A stretch of 64,000 nt of DNA from Variovorax sp. PBL-E5 (lineage in GTDB: Bacteria; Pseudomonadota; Gammaproteobacteria; Burkholderiales; Burkholderiaceae_C): positions 4,092,001 through 4,156,000 of the forward strand of contig NZ_LR594671.1 of NCBI RefSeq assembly GCF_901827185.1. Reading direction: 5' to 3'. Of this stretch, positions 15,712 through 24,771 are shown one piece after another; position 1 is the stretch's first letter, and every line of letters starts with the position of its first letter. Under the pieces are notes generated by a model. The model had not been told where the DNA came from. It worked only from the letters and a program-made list of their open reading frames with translations, and did no database searches. The translations under genes and the position numbers were made by a program.

Positions 15712-18708
15712 ATGAAACGGATGCTGATCAATGCCACGCAGGCCGAAGAACGCCGCCTGGCCATCGTCGATGGGCAGAAGCTCCTCGACTATGAAATCGA
15801 AATCGAAGGACGCGAACAGCGCAAGGGCAATATCTACAAGGCGGTCGTGACGCGCGTCGAGCCGTCGCTCGAAGCCTGCTTCGTGGACTACGGCGAAGAT
15901 CGCCACGGCTTCCTGCCCTTCAAAGAAATCTCCAAGCAGTACTTCGCAGAGGGGGTCTCGGCCAGCCAGGCCCGGATCCAGGACGCGATCAGGGAAGGCC
16001 AGGAACTGGTCGTCCAGGTCGAAAAGGAAGAACGGGGCAACAAGGGCGCGGCGCTGACCACGTTCATCTCGCTGGCCGGCCGCTACGTGGTGCTCATGCC
16101 GAACAACCCGCGCGGCGGCGGCGTGAGCCGGCGTATCGAAGGCGATGATCGCGCCGAACTCAAGGAGGCGATGGATCAGCTCGAATATCCCAAGGGAATG
16201 AGCATCATCGCCCGCACGGCGGGCATCGGTCGCTCGGCGCCCGAACTCCAGTGGGACCTGAACTACCTCCTCAAGCTCTGGGCCGCCATCGACGGCGCGG
16301 CCAAGGGCGGCAAGGGTGCGTTCCTGATCTACCAGGAGTCGTCGCTGGTGATCCGGGCCATCCGCGATTACTTCAATCACGACATCGGCGACATCCTGAT
16401 CGACACCGACGACATCTACGATCAGGCGCAGCAGTTCATGGCGCACGTGATGCCGGAACACGCGGCACGCGTGAAGCGCTACCGCGACGACGCCGCGCTG
16501 TTCAGCCGCTTCCAGATCGAACACCAGATCGAGTCGGCCTACGCGCGCACGGTGCAATTGCCCAGCGGCGGCGCCATCGTGATCGACCATACGGAAGCGC
16601 TCGTCTCGGTCGACGTGAACTCCGCCCGCGCCATCAAGGGCGGTGACATCGAGGAGACGGCCACCCGCACCAACCTCGAGGCCGCGGACGAAGTGGCCCG
16701 CCAGATGCGCCTGCGCGACCTGGGCGGACTGATTGTGATCGACTTCATCGACATGGATGAATCGAAAAACCGCCGCGAAGTCGAAAGCCGCTTGCGTGAC
16801 GCGCTGCGGCAAGACCGTGCCCGCGTGCAATTCGGCTCGATCAGCAAGTTCGGCCTGATGGAAATGAGCCGTCAGCGCCTGAAGCCGGCGCTGAGCGAAG
16901 GCTCCTCGATCCCCTGCCCGCGTTGCGGCGGCTCTGGCCACATCCGCGACACCGAATCGAGCGCACTGCAAATCCTGCGAATCATTCAAGAGGAATCCAT
17001 GAAGGACAACACGGCGGCCGTGCATGTCCAGGTGCCGGTCGAAGTCGCGTCCTTCCTGCTGAATGAAAAGCGTCCCGAGATTGCGAAGATCGAGCTCAAG
17101 CAGCGCGTGACCGTGCTGATGGTGCCCAACAAGACGCTCGAAACGCCCAACTACAAGCTGGAGCGGCTCAAGCACGACGATCCTCGCCTCGACCATATCG
17201 AGGCCAGCTACAAGATGGCCGACGAAATCGAAGACCCCACTTCGGTCACGCGGCGCTCGCAAGAACCGACCAACAAGCAGACGCCGGTGATCAAGGGCGT
17301 GTTGCCGGATGCGCCCGCGCCCATCGTCGCGCCCAAGCAGGAAGCCCCGCGTCCGCCGGCCGTTGCGCCTGCCCCCCTGTCAACGCCGCCTGTGCCCGTC
17401 GCCGCCAACAAAGCTGCCGAAACGGGCTTCATCGGTTGGCTCAAGAGCCTGTTCGCTGCCACACCTGCGCCTGCAGCTGCGCCGACGCCGCCGGTCGCGA
17501 TTCCCGTCGAGGCACCGAAGCCACGCCGCGAAGGCCGACCAGGCCGTGATGGCGAGGCCCGCGCCCCGCGCGACGGCGATCAGCGCCGCGGCGGTCGCAG
17601 CGAGGGCCGCAATGGTCGCGACGGCGAACGCCGGGGCGGCCGATCAGGTGAACGCCGCGACGGCGAGCGTCGCGAGGGACGCGAAGTTCGCAGCGATGCC
17701 CAGCCACGAGAGCCGCGCGAAGCACGCGGCCCGCGCGACGGCGAACGCCGGGGTCGCGGCGAGCGCCGCGACGGTGAAGCCCGTCTTGCACCGCAGGAAT
17801 CGGGCGAGGCTCAGCTCGACGCGCGCACCACTGCCCCCGTGGCGTTCGCCGGCGATGAAGGCGCCGCACCAGCGGAACGTACGCCGCGTGGACGCGGAGA
17901 GCGCCGGGAACGCGGTGAGCGCAACGCCGATGCGACACGCGAAGGCACTACCGACGCCGCACGCGAGATCGACGGCGACGCATCGCAGTTGCAGGACGGC
18001 GCGGCCCCAGACCGCGGCGCCCGCAATGCACGCGAGGAGCGCGCCCCTCGCGGCGAGCGCAATGAGGGACGTCGCGAGCGACGCAGCGACGTTGCGCCGC
18101 GGGCCATCGAAGAACCTGCGGACGCACAGCCACACGACGCCGGCGCCGTCGGCACTGCCGCGAACGAAGAGGATGCGGGCGTCTCTGCACCGCGCAAGGA
18201 CGGCGACGAACGCCGCGGACGCTCGCGCGATCGCTACGGACGTGACCGCCGCGAGCGCAGCCCGCGCGAGGAGGCCGACGCAACCACCGCACAAGCGTTC
18301 GCAGCGAGCTCTGCCAGCGACGCTCAGGCCACTGAGCAACCTGCCGCACGCGCCGAACGACCCGCGATGCCTTCGTCGCCCTCGTCGCCCTCGTCGCCCA
18401 TCGTGGTCGACCTCAAGGCGCCGACCTCGCGCGCACTTCCCAAGGTCCAGCCTTTCGAACTGCCGATCGATGAACTCGCCCAGGTCGCCGAAGGCTCAGG
18501 GCTGCATTGGGTGAATTCCGACGCCGACCGGGTCGCGCAGGTTCGCGCCGCCATTGCGGCGGAACCCAAGCCTGCTCATGTGCCTCGCGAGCGTCCGCCG
18601 ATGATCGTGGTGGACGAAGGCCCGCTCGTCCTCGTCGAAACTCGACGCGACCTGAGCACGATGCTGCTGCCGTTCGAGCAACCCTTGGACGACGCGACGC
18701 GTCACTGA
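15712..18708 (+). CDS. rne: Ribonuclease E
   Basis: Essential endoribonuclease of mRNA decay and rRNA/tRNA processing, and scaffold of the degradosome. The 998-residue protein has the S1 domain (about 35-125), the RNase H and DNase I-like catalytic parts with metal-binding aspartates near 301 (VDVNSARA) and 344 (IDFIDM), and the Zn-link cysteines 402 and 405 (CPRCGGSGH). After residue 500 it becomes disordered: a proline/alanine linker and arginine-rich repeats of the type GERRDGERR. The ATG follows AAGGA. An intrinsic terminator follows at 18711-18741. Confidence 0.97.
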   Translation: MKRMLINATQAEERRLAIVDGQKLLDYEIEIEGREQRKGNIYKAVVTRVEPSLEACFVDYGEDRHGFLPFKEISKQYFAEGVSASQARIQDAIREGQELVVQVEKEERGNKGAALTTFISLAGRYVVLMPNNPRGGGVSRRIEGDDRAELKEAMDQLEYPKGMSIIARTAGIGRSAPELQWDLNYLLKLWAAIDGAAKGGKGAFLIYQESSLVIRAIRDYFNHDIGDILIDTDDIYDQAQQFMAHVMPEHAARVKRYRDDAALFSRFQIEHQIESAYARTVQLPSGGAIVIDHTEALVSVDVNSARAIKGGDIEETATRTNLEAADEVARQMRLRDLGGLIVIDFIDMDESKNRREVESRLRDALRQDRARVQFGSISKFGLMEMSRQRLKPALSEGSSIPCPRCGGSGHIRDTESSALQILRIIQEESMKDNTAAVHVQVPVEVASFLLNEKRPEIAKIELKQRVTVLMVPNKTLETPNYKLERLKHDDPRLDHIEASYKMADEIEDPTSVTRRSQEPTNKQTPVIKGVLPDAPAPIVAPKQEAPRPPAVAPAPLSTPPVPVAANKAAETGFIGWLKSLFAATPAPAAAPTPPVAIPVEAPKPRREGRPGRDGEARAPRDGDQRRGGRSEGRNGRDGERRGGRSGERRDGERREGREVRSDAQPREPREARGPRDGERRGRGERRDGEARLAPQESGEAQLDARTTAPVAFAGDEGAAPAERTPRGRGERRERGERNADATREGTTDAAREIDGDASQLQDGAAPDRGARNAREERAPRGERNEGRRERRSDVAPRAIEEPADAQPHDAGAVGTAANEEDAGVSAPRKDGDERRGRSRDRYGRDRRERSPREEADATTAQAFAASSASDAQATEQPAARAERPAMPSSPSSPSSPIVVDLKAPTSRALPKVQPFELPIDELAQVAEGSGLHWVNSDADRVAQVRAAIAAEPKPAHVPRERPPMIVVDEGPLVLVETRRDLSTMLLPFEQPLDDATRH
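18373..18399 (+). repeat. Three 9-bp tandem repeats inside rne
   Basis: TCGTCGCCC occurs three times in direct succession (18373-18381, 18382-18390, 18391-18399). It encodes repeated Ser-Ser-Pro-like units in the disordered tail of RNase E. The unit is a multiple of three, so slippage would change tail length without a frameshift. Confidence 0.8.
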
Positions 18709-18710
18709 GG

Positions 18711-18741
18711 AAAAAAGGGAGGCCATCGCGCCTCCTTTTTT
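18711..18741 (+). terminator. Intrinsic terminator after rne
   Basis: GGAGGC (18718-18723) pairs with GCCTCC (18730-18735) around a six-base loop. It is preceded by six A and followed by six T, beginning two bases after the rne stop codon. This is a textbook Rho-independent terminator. Confidence 0.92.
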
Positions 18742-18869
18742 GCGCCGGCGCCGAGATACGCCAACCGGTGCAAGGGGTCGCGCCAGGCCACCCTGACACG
18801 CCACGGCACCGTCCTTGGCATCACAGTCTCCTGTGTAACCTTTTGAATTCACGCGTATCGGTACGTTCT

Positions 18870-18884
18870 TGCTGCATTGCAGCA
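18870..18884. repeat. 15-bp dyad upstream of the exopolysaccharide operon
   Basis: TGCTGCA-T-TGCAGCA is a perfect dyad with seven-base arms and a one-base centre. It lies about 70-75 bases upstream of the candidate -35 element at 18957. Size and position suit an activator or repressor binding site. The cognate regulator is unknown. Confidence 0.5.
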
Positions 18885-18956
18885 GGCTCGGCCGCAGCAT
18901 TAAGTCACAAGAATGCAAAACGCCGCATCTCTACAACACTTGTTGGCCCAGAAGCG

Positions 18957-18987
18957 TTAACATATTGTCATACAAAAGGACTACAAT
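18957..18987 (+). promoter_or_regulatory. Candidate promoter of the exopolysaccharide operon
   Basis: TTAACA (five of six matches to the -35 consensus) and TACAAT (five of six to the -10 consensus) are separated by 19 bases, slightly longer than ideal. Transcription would start near 18994 and give a leader of about 200 bases. Longer-than-optimal spacing often goes with activator dependence. Sequence-only inference. Confidence 0.35.
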
Positions 18988-19191
18988 CTCGGCGAAGATG
19001 TTGCGCCGCACAAGGAGTCTTCTGAACTCACCTTACAGAGGGACGGCGCACATCATTTATCGGAAGATGTACGGCTTTTGTTCACAACACAGCGCCTTCA
19101 TGATGTGTTCAAATTCTTGCCAATAGTAGTAAAGCGTTACACTGCCACGCATTGAAGATTGAGGCAGCACCCGACACGGGGGACTTTCAAA

Positions 19192-19914
19192 ATGTTTCGT
19201 TCCGACTCGACCGCACACGGCCACGTAGTTCGACGCTTTACGCCAGACGGCGGCGGCTCTTCGACCCCGCCCTTGCATGTACAACCGCGCAGGCTCAGCT
19301 ATCTCGAGCGCACGACGAAACGTGCAATGGACATCGTTGGTGCATTGATTTTCTTTGCCGTTTTTGGTCCCTTGTACCTGCTTGTCGCGTTGGGCGTGCG
19401 GATCAGCATGGGACGTCCGGTGCACTTCTGGCAGAACCGCCTCGGAGAACGCGGCCAGAGGTTTCGCTTCTACAAGTTCCGCTCGATGGTCCACAACTCG
19501 GAGCATGTGCTGGACGAATTCCTGAGCCGCAACGACATGGCCCGCACAGAGTGGGACACCTTCCAGAAGCTGGAAAAGGATCCGCGCATCACGCCCATCG
19601 GCCAATTCATTCGCAAGCTCAGCCTCGACGAGTTGCCTCAGTTCTGGAACGTGCTCAAGGGCGATATGAGCATCGTCGGTCCGCGTCCCTGCATGGAGCG
19701 GCAGCGCAGCCTCTACGGCAAGGGTTGGGAGCACTATTGCGCAATGCGTCCCGGCATCACCGGACTGTGGCAGGTCAGCGGCCGCAATCGACTTTCGTAT
19801 GCACGGCGCGTTGAGCTCGATGTGGAATACGTCAACAACTGGTCGCTCTGGCTCGACATCAAGATCCTGTTCAAGACGGTCCGCGCAGTGATCACCGGCG
19901 AGGGCTCGCGGTGA
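19192..19914 (+). CDS. Undecaprenyl-phosphate sugar phosphotransferase (priming enzyme, ExoY/WcaJ-C type)
   Basis: Starts repeat-unit assembly by moving a sugar-1-phosphate to the undecaprenyl-phosphate carrier. The 240-residue protein is the short, catalytic-only form: one hydrophobic segment (about 48-70) and then the bacterial sugar transferase domain with the motifs FYKFRSM, LDELPQFWNVLKGDMS, IVGPRP and PGITGLWQVSGRN. The ATG at 19192 has a GGGGGA ribosome binding site. It is the first gene of the operon and overlaps manC. Whether the sugar is glucose or galactose cannot be read from sequence. Confidence 0.92.
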   Translation: MFRSDSTAHGHVVRRFTPDGGGSSTPPLHVQPRRLSYLERTTKRAMDIVGALIFFAVFGPLYLLVALGVRISMGRPVHFWQNRLGERGQRFRFYKFRSMVHNSEHVLDEFLSRNDMARTEWDTFQKLEKDPRITPIGQFIRKLSLDELPQFWNVLKGDMSIVGPRPCMERQRSLYGKGWEHYCAMRPGITGLWQVSGRNRLSYARRVELDVEYVNNWSLWLDIKILFKTVRAVITGEGSR

Positions 19915-21344
19915 CAGTCATTCGGCCGGTCGTTCTTTGCGGCGGCAGCGGCACGCGACTGTGGCCGCTCTCGCGACAGACCTTGCCCAAGCAATTCGTG
20001 CCCTTGATCGGCGGCAAGAATCTCCTGTTGCTTACGCTCGAGCGTCTGCGGCTCCTCAATGAGGAAGTCACATGCGTCGCTGCAGAGGAGCACCGCTTTC
20101 TGGTTCAGGAAAGCATCGAGGCTGCCCACGTATGCGGCAAGCAACTGCTCGAACCGGTGGCTCGCAACACCGCTGCCGCAATGGCGGCGGTGGCGCTTCT
20201 CGCCGCCCCTGACAGCCTGCTGCTGTTTGCGCCTGCAGATCACCATATCCCGGACGCCGATCGCTTCGTCAAGACGATCCGAAAAGGCGTTCCCGCCGCA
20301 CTCGCCGGCTACCTCGTGGCATTCGGCGTGGAGCCGACCTTCCCCAGCACCGCGTATGGCTATATCCGCCAGGGCGACCCGCTGGACACGCTGGGCACCG
20401 ACGCAGGCCATGCCGTGGCCGCGTTCATCGAGAAGCCTGCGGCACCGAAGGCCGAGCAGCTGCTGCTGGCCGGTGGTCATCTCTGGAACGCCGGCATCCT
20501 GCTGGTGCAGGCCAAGGTATTGATCGCCGCGCTCGAGCAGCATGCGCCCGATATCCTCGAGGCCTGCCGGCTCGCAACGGCTGCCGTCGAAGCGGACGGC
20601 GATTTTCTGCGCATGGACAGTGCCGCGTTCGGACGCTGCCGCAGCCAGAGCATCGACTACGCAGTGCTCGAAAAGTGCGAACGGGTCGCTGTTCTTCCCT
20701 TCCAGGGCCGCTGGAGCGATGTCGGCAGCTGGAATGCCGTCGCCGAATTGCACACACCCGACGACCATGGCAATCGGGTCAGCGGCCAGGGCTTTGCCAT
20801 GGGCGCGCACAACACCTTCGTCTACGCCCCCGACCGCCCTGTCGTGGCGCTGGGCACGAAGGACCTGCTCGTGGTGGACACGCCGGACGCTCTTCTGGTG
20901 GCGCACATCAATTCTGCCGAACAGGTCAAGGACGTGGTCGCGCTGCTCACTACGCGAGGTCACAGCCAGGCGACACGGCATCGTCGCATCCCCAGGCCAT
21001 GGGGCGCCTACGACAGCATCGACGATGGTGAACGTTTCGCCGTCAAGCGCTTGACGGTGAAGCCCGGCGCGCAGCTCGCGCTGCGGATGCATCATCACCG
21101 GGCAGAGCATTGGGTTGTCGTCAAGGGCACGGCCAGGGTGAGGTGCGACGACAGGACGCGGCTTGTCAAGGAGAATGAATCCATTTACATCCCCGTGGGC
21201 GCCATGTACAAACTGGAAAATGCCGGCAAGACGCTCCTCGAGGTGATCGAAGTGCAGACGGGCGGCTACCTCGGCGAAGACGACATCGTGCGCTTCGACG
21301 ACGTGCCCTTGCCGGCGGTCGATCGCGAAAAGAAACTGGCCTGA
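19911..21344 (+). CDS. manC: Mannose-1-phosphate guanylyltransferase/mannose-6-phosphate isomerase (type II)
   Basis: Bifunctional enzyme making GDP-mannose. The 477-residue protein has the nucleotidyltransferase signature GGSGTRLWPLSRQTLPKQF near the N-terminus, the FIEKP motif, and a C-terminal cupin-type isomerase domain (RPWGAYDSID, MHHHRAEHWVVVKGTA). It starts with GTG overlapping the upstream stop (GTGA). GDP-mannose feeds the fucose branch encoded next. No phosphomannomutase (ManB/AlgC) is in the window. Confidence 0.95.
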   Translation: MTVIRPVVLCGGSGTRLWPLSRQTLPKQFVPLIGGKNLLLLTLERLRLLNEEVTCVAAEEHRFLVQESIEAAHVCGKQLLEPVARNTAAAMAAVALLAAPDSLLLFAPADHHIPDADRFVKTIRKGVPAALAGYLVAFGVEPTFPSTAYGYIRQGDPLDTLGTDAGHAVAAFIEKPAAPKAEQLLLAGGHLWNAGILLVQAKVLIAALEQHAPDILEACRLATAAVEADGDFLRMDSAAFGRCRSQSIDYAVLEKCERVAVLPFQGRWSDVGSWNAVAELHTPDDHGNRVSGQGFAMGAHNTFVYAPDRPVVALGTKDLLVVDTPDALLVAHINSAEQVKDVVALLTTRGHSQATRHRRIPRPWGAYDSIDDGERFAVKRLTVKPGAQLALRMHHHRAEHWVVVKGTARVRCDDRTRLVKENESIYIPVGAMYKLENAGKTLLEVIEVQTGGYLGEDDIVRFDDVPLPAVDREKKLA

Positions 21345-21398
21345 CCTTCGCGCCGGCAACTCGCCGGCTTCCATTCCATCCGCAACGCCGACATTCCA

Positions 21399-22364
21399 AT
21401 GAGCGAGTTTCAGAAGCGAATTTTCGTTGCAGGGCATCGCGGCATGGTGGGCAGTGCCATCGTGCGCTGCCTCGAAGCCCGGGGCTACACCAACATCCTC
21501 AGCCGAAGCCGCTCCGAACTCGATCTGACCGACCAGGCGCACGTCCGGTCTTTCTTCGCCGAAGAAAGACCGCAAGAGGTCTACGTCGCCGCGGCGAAGG
21601 TCGGCGGCATTCATGCCAACAACGCCTATCCGGCAGAGTTCATCTACTCGAATCTGATGGTAGAAGCGAACCTGATCCACGAAGCCTGGCGCACAGGCGT
21701 GGAGAAGCTCCTGTTCCTCGGCTCGAGCTGCATCTATCCGCGGCTTGCGGCGCAGCCCATGGCCGAGGATGCGTTGCTCACCGGCAAGCTGGAGCCGACC
21801 AACGAGCCCTATGCCGTCGCGAAGATCGCAGGGATCAAGCTCTGCGAGAGCTACAACCGCCAGTACGGGACCGATTTCCGCAGCGTGATGCCAACCAACC
21901 TCTATGGCCCGGGCGACAATTACCACCCCGAAAACAGCCATGTGTTGCCTGCCATGATCCGGCGTTTCCACGAAGCCAAGCTGGCCGATGCGCCCTCCGT
22001 CGTCATCTGGGGCACGGGATCACCGAAGCGGGAGTTTCTCTACGTCGACGACATGGCAAGCGCATGTGTCCACGTCATGGACCTTCCCCGGGAAACCTAT
22101 ACGGCCCACACCGAGGTCACCATGAGCCACATCAATGTCGGCACAGGCGAAGACCTGTCGATCGCAGATCTCGCGCACCTGGTGAGCGACGTGGTGGGTT
22201 ATCGTGGCACCATCCGCTGCGATGCCAGCAAGCCGGACGGGGCGCCGCGAAAGCTGCTCGACATCTCCCGGATTCGCAAGCTCGGATGGCAGCCCAGCAC
22301 GTCGCTGCGCGCAGGCATCGAGCGTGCGTATGAAGACTATTGCAACGAAGTGCTCGTGGCCTGA
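21399..22364 (+). CDS. fcl: GDP-L-fucose synthase
   Basis: Epimerase/reductase that turns GDP-4-keto-6-deoxy-mannose into GDP-L-fucose. The 321-residue protein has the NAD(P)-binding GHRGMVGSA (12-20), the GSSCIYP motif (108-114) and the catalytic Tyr138 and Lys142 (EPYAVAK). GDP-mannose 4,6-dehydratase (Gmd), which supplies the substrate and normally lies beside fcl, is missing from this cluster, so it must be encoded elsewhere. The gap from manC is 54 bases. Confidence 0.95.
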   Translation: MSEFQKRIFVAGHRGMVGSAIVRCLEARGYTNILSRSRSELDLTDQAHVRSFFAEERPQEVYVAAAKVGGIHANNAYPAEFIYSNLMVEANLIHEAWRTGVEKLLFLGSSCIYPRLAAQPMAEDALLTGKLEPTNEPYAVAKIAGIKLCESYNRQYGTDFRSVMPTNLYGPGDNYHPENSHVLPAMIRRFHEAKLADAPSVVIWGTGSPKREFLYVDDMASACVHVMDLPRETYTAHTEVTMSHINVGTGEDLSIADLAHLVSDVVGYRGTIRCDASKPDGAPRKLLDISRIRKLGWQPSTSLRAGIERAYEDYCNEVLVA

Positions 22365-22394
22365 CGGCCTGCCTTTCCGGTCCTGATCCTGCGT

Positions 22395-23369
22395 ATGAAC
22401 GCTGCGTCCATCTCACTCATTCCACCAGGCTCCGGGGGAGTGCGAGACTATGCGTCCATCCTCGGCAACCGGCTCGGTGCGCCGGCGATGGAGCTGACGC
22501 ACAGCACCGACGTCGCGTCCCTCTCCGGTGAATTCCTGTTCCTGCATTTCAGCGGCTACGGATTCCAGAAGCGCGGCATCCCGCTGTGGCTGGTCAGCAA
22601 GATCCGCAGCCTGCGCACCCGCTTCAAGGCTTTCGGCATTGTCTTTCACGAGCTCTTTGCGACCGGGCCGCCCTGGGGCTCCGCCTTCTGGCTCAGCGGT
22701 TGCCAGCGGCGCATTGCGCGCGAACTTCTCTCGCTCGCCGATTTCTGGCTCGCCAACGGGGAAACCTACGCACACTGGCTGCTGAAGCAGGCGCACGACA
22801 CGCCCCACCGCGTCCTTCCGGTGTTCTCCACCGTCGGAGAGCCGGCGTCGACCGGCACCGAACGCGAGCGCAAGCTTGTCGTCTTCGGTTCCGGCTCCGT
22901 TCGAGCCCGTGCCTATGAATGGGCGGACGGCGAGATCTTCCGCTGTGCCCAACGCCACGGCCTCGAGATCCACGATATCGGCACGCCGCTTCCCAAAGGC
23001 CCGCTTGCGCAGCGACTGGCGCAGGAAGGCGTCATTGCGCGCGGCATGCTGCCGGCCGAGGAAGTGAGTCTGGCGCTGTCCCGGGCCAGCTACGGCGCAC
23101 TGGCCTATCCGACGCGATTCGTGTCCAAGAGCAGTATCTTCGCCGCCTACTGCGCGCATGGCATTTGCCCTCTTCTGCTTTCGAAAACCTACGACATGCA
23201 CGACGGCCTGAAAGCCAACGTCCACTATGCGGCGGGCATCGATGCGCTCGATCGCTCGATCGTCGATCCGCGCACGATCGGTGGTCAGGCGCGCCAATGG
23301 TATGAGCAGCATGACATCGAAGCCCATGTCGTGGCCTTGAAGACAATGACCACCGAGGTGCGCAGGTGA
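22395..23369 (+). CDS. Putative glycosyltransferase (GT-B fold)
   Basis: A 324-residue protein without membrane segments. N-terminal SLIPPGSGGVRDYASILG resembles the glycine-rich start of GT-B enzymes. The rest diverges from family 4 enzymes: no EX7E motif is evident, though LALSRASYGALAYPTRF lies where the donor-binding region would be. Its position between fcl and the polymerase suggests it adds a sugar to the lipid-linked repeat unit. Donor and acceptor are unknown, and it may be specific to this locus. Confidence 0.65.
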   Translation: MNAASISLIPPGSGGVRDYASILGNRLGAPAMELTHSTDVASLSGEFLFLHFSGYGFQKRGIPLWLVSKIRSLRTRFKAFGIVFHELFATGPPWGSAFWLSGCQRRIARELLSLADFWLANGETYAHWLLKQAHDTPHRVLPVFSTVGEPASTGTERERKLVVFGSGSVRARAYEWADGEIFRCAQRHGLEIHDIGTPLPKGPLAQRLAQEGVIARGMLPAEEVSLALSRASYGALAYPTRFVSKSSIFAAYCAHGICPLLLSKTYDMHDGLKANVHYAAGIDALDRSIVDPRTIGGQARQWYEQHDIEAHVVALKTMTTEVRR

Positions 23370-23418
23370 GCAAGATCACGAAGCCGGCCGCCGGCGCCCC
23401 ATCACTCGGTACCCACAC

Positions 23419-24771
23419 ATGAACGTGGCCGCAACAACAACCTATCCCCGGGCGCTGAGCAGACCGGCGTCGCTCAGCCGCGCCGGGTATCTCTTTCTGG
23501 CCGTCTTCCTGCTCGTCGTTTTCGAGGGCGCGGTACGCAAGTGGGTCTCGTCGTCGCAATCGGCATCGCTGTTGCTGGTCCTGATGCGCGACCTGCTGGC
23601 TTTCATTCTGATCATCCAGGCCTGGAAGGGTGGCCACTTCAAGAAGGAAAAGAAGATCGCCGCGATCATGTTCGCGTGGTCCTGTCTGGTGCTCTTGTGG
23701 GGTCTCGTGCAAATCGTCGGCGGGGAAAGCTCGCCGATCGTGTTGATCATCGGGATGCGTTTCTGGCTCCTCTACACGTGGTTCGCCGTCGCCGCCGCAT
23801 GCACCATGAACGAAGCGGACTATCGCGCTGCGATCATGGTGGCCGCCGTCATCATGCTCATCCTGGCGCCGTTGGCCCTGGTGCAGCATTACTCCCCGCC
23901 GGGAGCCCGCATCAACATGCAGCTGGACGGCAACGAGGACGACGTCTTCGTGGTCGTCGCGGGCGTGGTTCGAACCACCGGCACGTTCAGCTTCACGACC
24001 GGCTTCGCCAACTTCATGACGCTCGTGGCGCCGATCGTGTTCGGTCTCCTCGGCGCGAAAAAGAGAACGACCTTCCAGTACCTGTTGGCGCTCGCTGTTT
24101 TCCTGGCCTTCGGCATCGGCGCCGTGATGAGCGGATCCCGGACGGCGGTGATCTCGTCGGGTGCAATGTTCGGGGCCTACCTGGTCGGCAGACTGCTGTT
24201 CTCGAAGATGCGCAACAAGCCGGCGGCGGCGGTCGCCGTCGTCGTCGCGCTGGCATTCACCGCGCTCCTTGCCTACTTCTTCCAGGATGCGATCGACGTC
24301 ACGCAGACACGTTTCGAACAGGCCTCCGCGGCCGAGGATTTCGGCGGACGCGTTTTCACCGTCCTGTTCGGCGAGTCCATCGCCTACAACCTCATGACGT
24401 GGCTGGGCTACGGCATCGGATTCGGCTCGAACCTGGCCACGTTCTTCCGCACCGGTGGAGCCTTCTTCGCGCTCGCCGAATCCGAGGGCGGCCGCATCGT
24501 GTTGGAAGGCGGCCTGGTGGGCGTCGCCTTCCTCGCCCTCAAGGCGATCGCGCTCGGCCTCGGTATCGCGAAAAGCGTCAGGATTTCGGCCAGGACGAAT
24601 TCGCCCTTTCCCCTTCTCATCTGGCTGACGACAGCCATCGCGCTGCTCACGTGGTCGTCCATCGGGCAATTGACCGCGAACGGACTGCTCGGCGTGATGC
24701 TCACCTTCGCTCTCCTGCTCTTCCGGTATCCGAGGCTCGAGATCTTCCCGCCCCGCACCTCGCGACAGTGA
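23419..24771 (+). CDS. O-antigen ligase/polymerase-like membrane protein (Wzy candidate)
   Basis: A 450-residue protein with about ten to eleven hydrophobic helices. A periplasmic loop contains the region TRFEQASAAEDFGGR, and LGYGIGFGSN follows, typical of the Wzy_C/O-antigen ligase family. By position it is the likely polymerase that joins repeat units on the periplasmic face. The ATG at 23419 begins MNVAATTTYPRAL. The stop overlaps the next gene as GTGA. Confidence 0.8.
   Translation: MNVAATTTYPRALSRPASLSRAGYLFLAVFLLVVFEGAVRKWVSSSQSASLLLVLMRDLLAFILIIQAWKGGHFKKEKKIAAIMFAWSCLVLLWGLVQIVGGESSPIVLIIGMRFWLLYTWFAVAAACTMNEADYRAAIMVAAVIMLILAPLALVQHYSPPGARINMQLDGNEDDVFVVVAGVVRTTGTFSFTTGFANFMTLVAPIVFGLLGAKKRTTFQYLLALAVFLAFGIGAVMSGSRTAVISSGAMFGAYLVGRLLFSKMRNKPAAAVAVVVALAFTALLAYFFQDAIDVTQTRFEQASAAEDFGGRVFTVLFGESIAYNLMTWLGYGIGFGSNLATFFRTGGAFFALAESEGGRIVLEGGLVGVAFLALKAIALGLGIAKSVRISARTNSPFPLLIWLTTAIALLTWSSIGQLTANGLLGVMLTFALLLFRYPRLEIFPPRTSRQ

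Larger units (their letters stand above)
18742..19191 (+). promoter_or_regulatory. Regulatory region of the exopolysaccharide operon
   Basis: No protein-coding gene is supported in these 450 bases. The stretch from about 18930 to 19160 is clearly more AT-rich than its surroundings. It contains a 15-bp dyad (18870-18884), a candidate promoter with TTAACA at 18957-18962 and TACAAT at 18982-18987 (19-base spacer), an inverted repeat CACATCAT/ATGATGTG (19049-19056 and 19100-19107), and TTGCCA/TACACT hexamers nearer the first gene with a short 15-base spacer. A GGGGGA ribosome binding site lies just before the ATG at 19192. Confidence 0.5.

Noticed and set aside
15550..17262. A 570-codon minus-strand frame opposite rne
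   Set aside because: Shadow frame rich in Arg/His/Asp without family resemblance; the plus strand encodes RNase E.
17530..18290. Repetitive DNA in the rne 3' half considered as a repeat array or CRISPR-like element
   Set aside because: The repetition follows codons for Arg/Gly/Glu-rich tail sequence in a single open frame, with irregular units and no spacers.
18869..19126. An 85-codon frame in the exopolysaccharide control region
   Set aside because: No ribosome binding site and no protein-like pattern; it overlaps promoter-like and dyad elements.
23541..24767. Extension of the glycosyltransferase frame upstream of 24768
   Set aside because: It overlaps the polymerase gene in another frame and is low-complexity. 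The GTG at 24768 overlapping the polymerase stop is the natural start.
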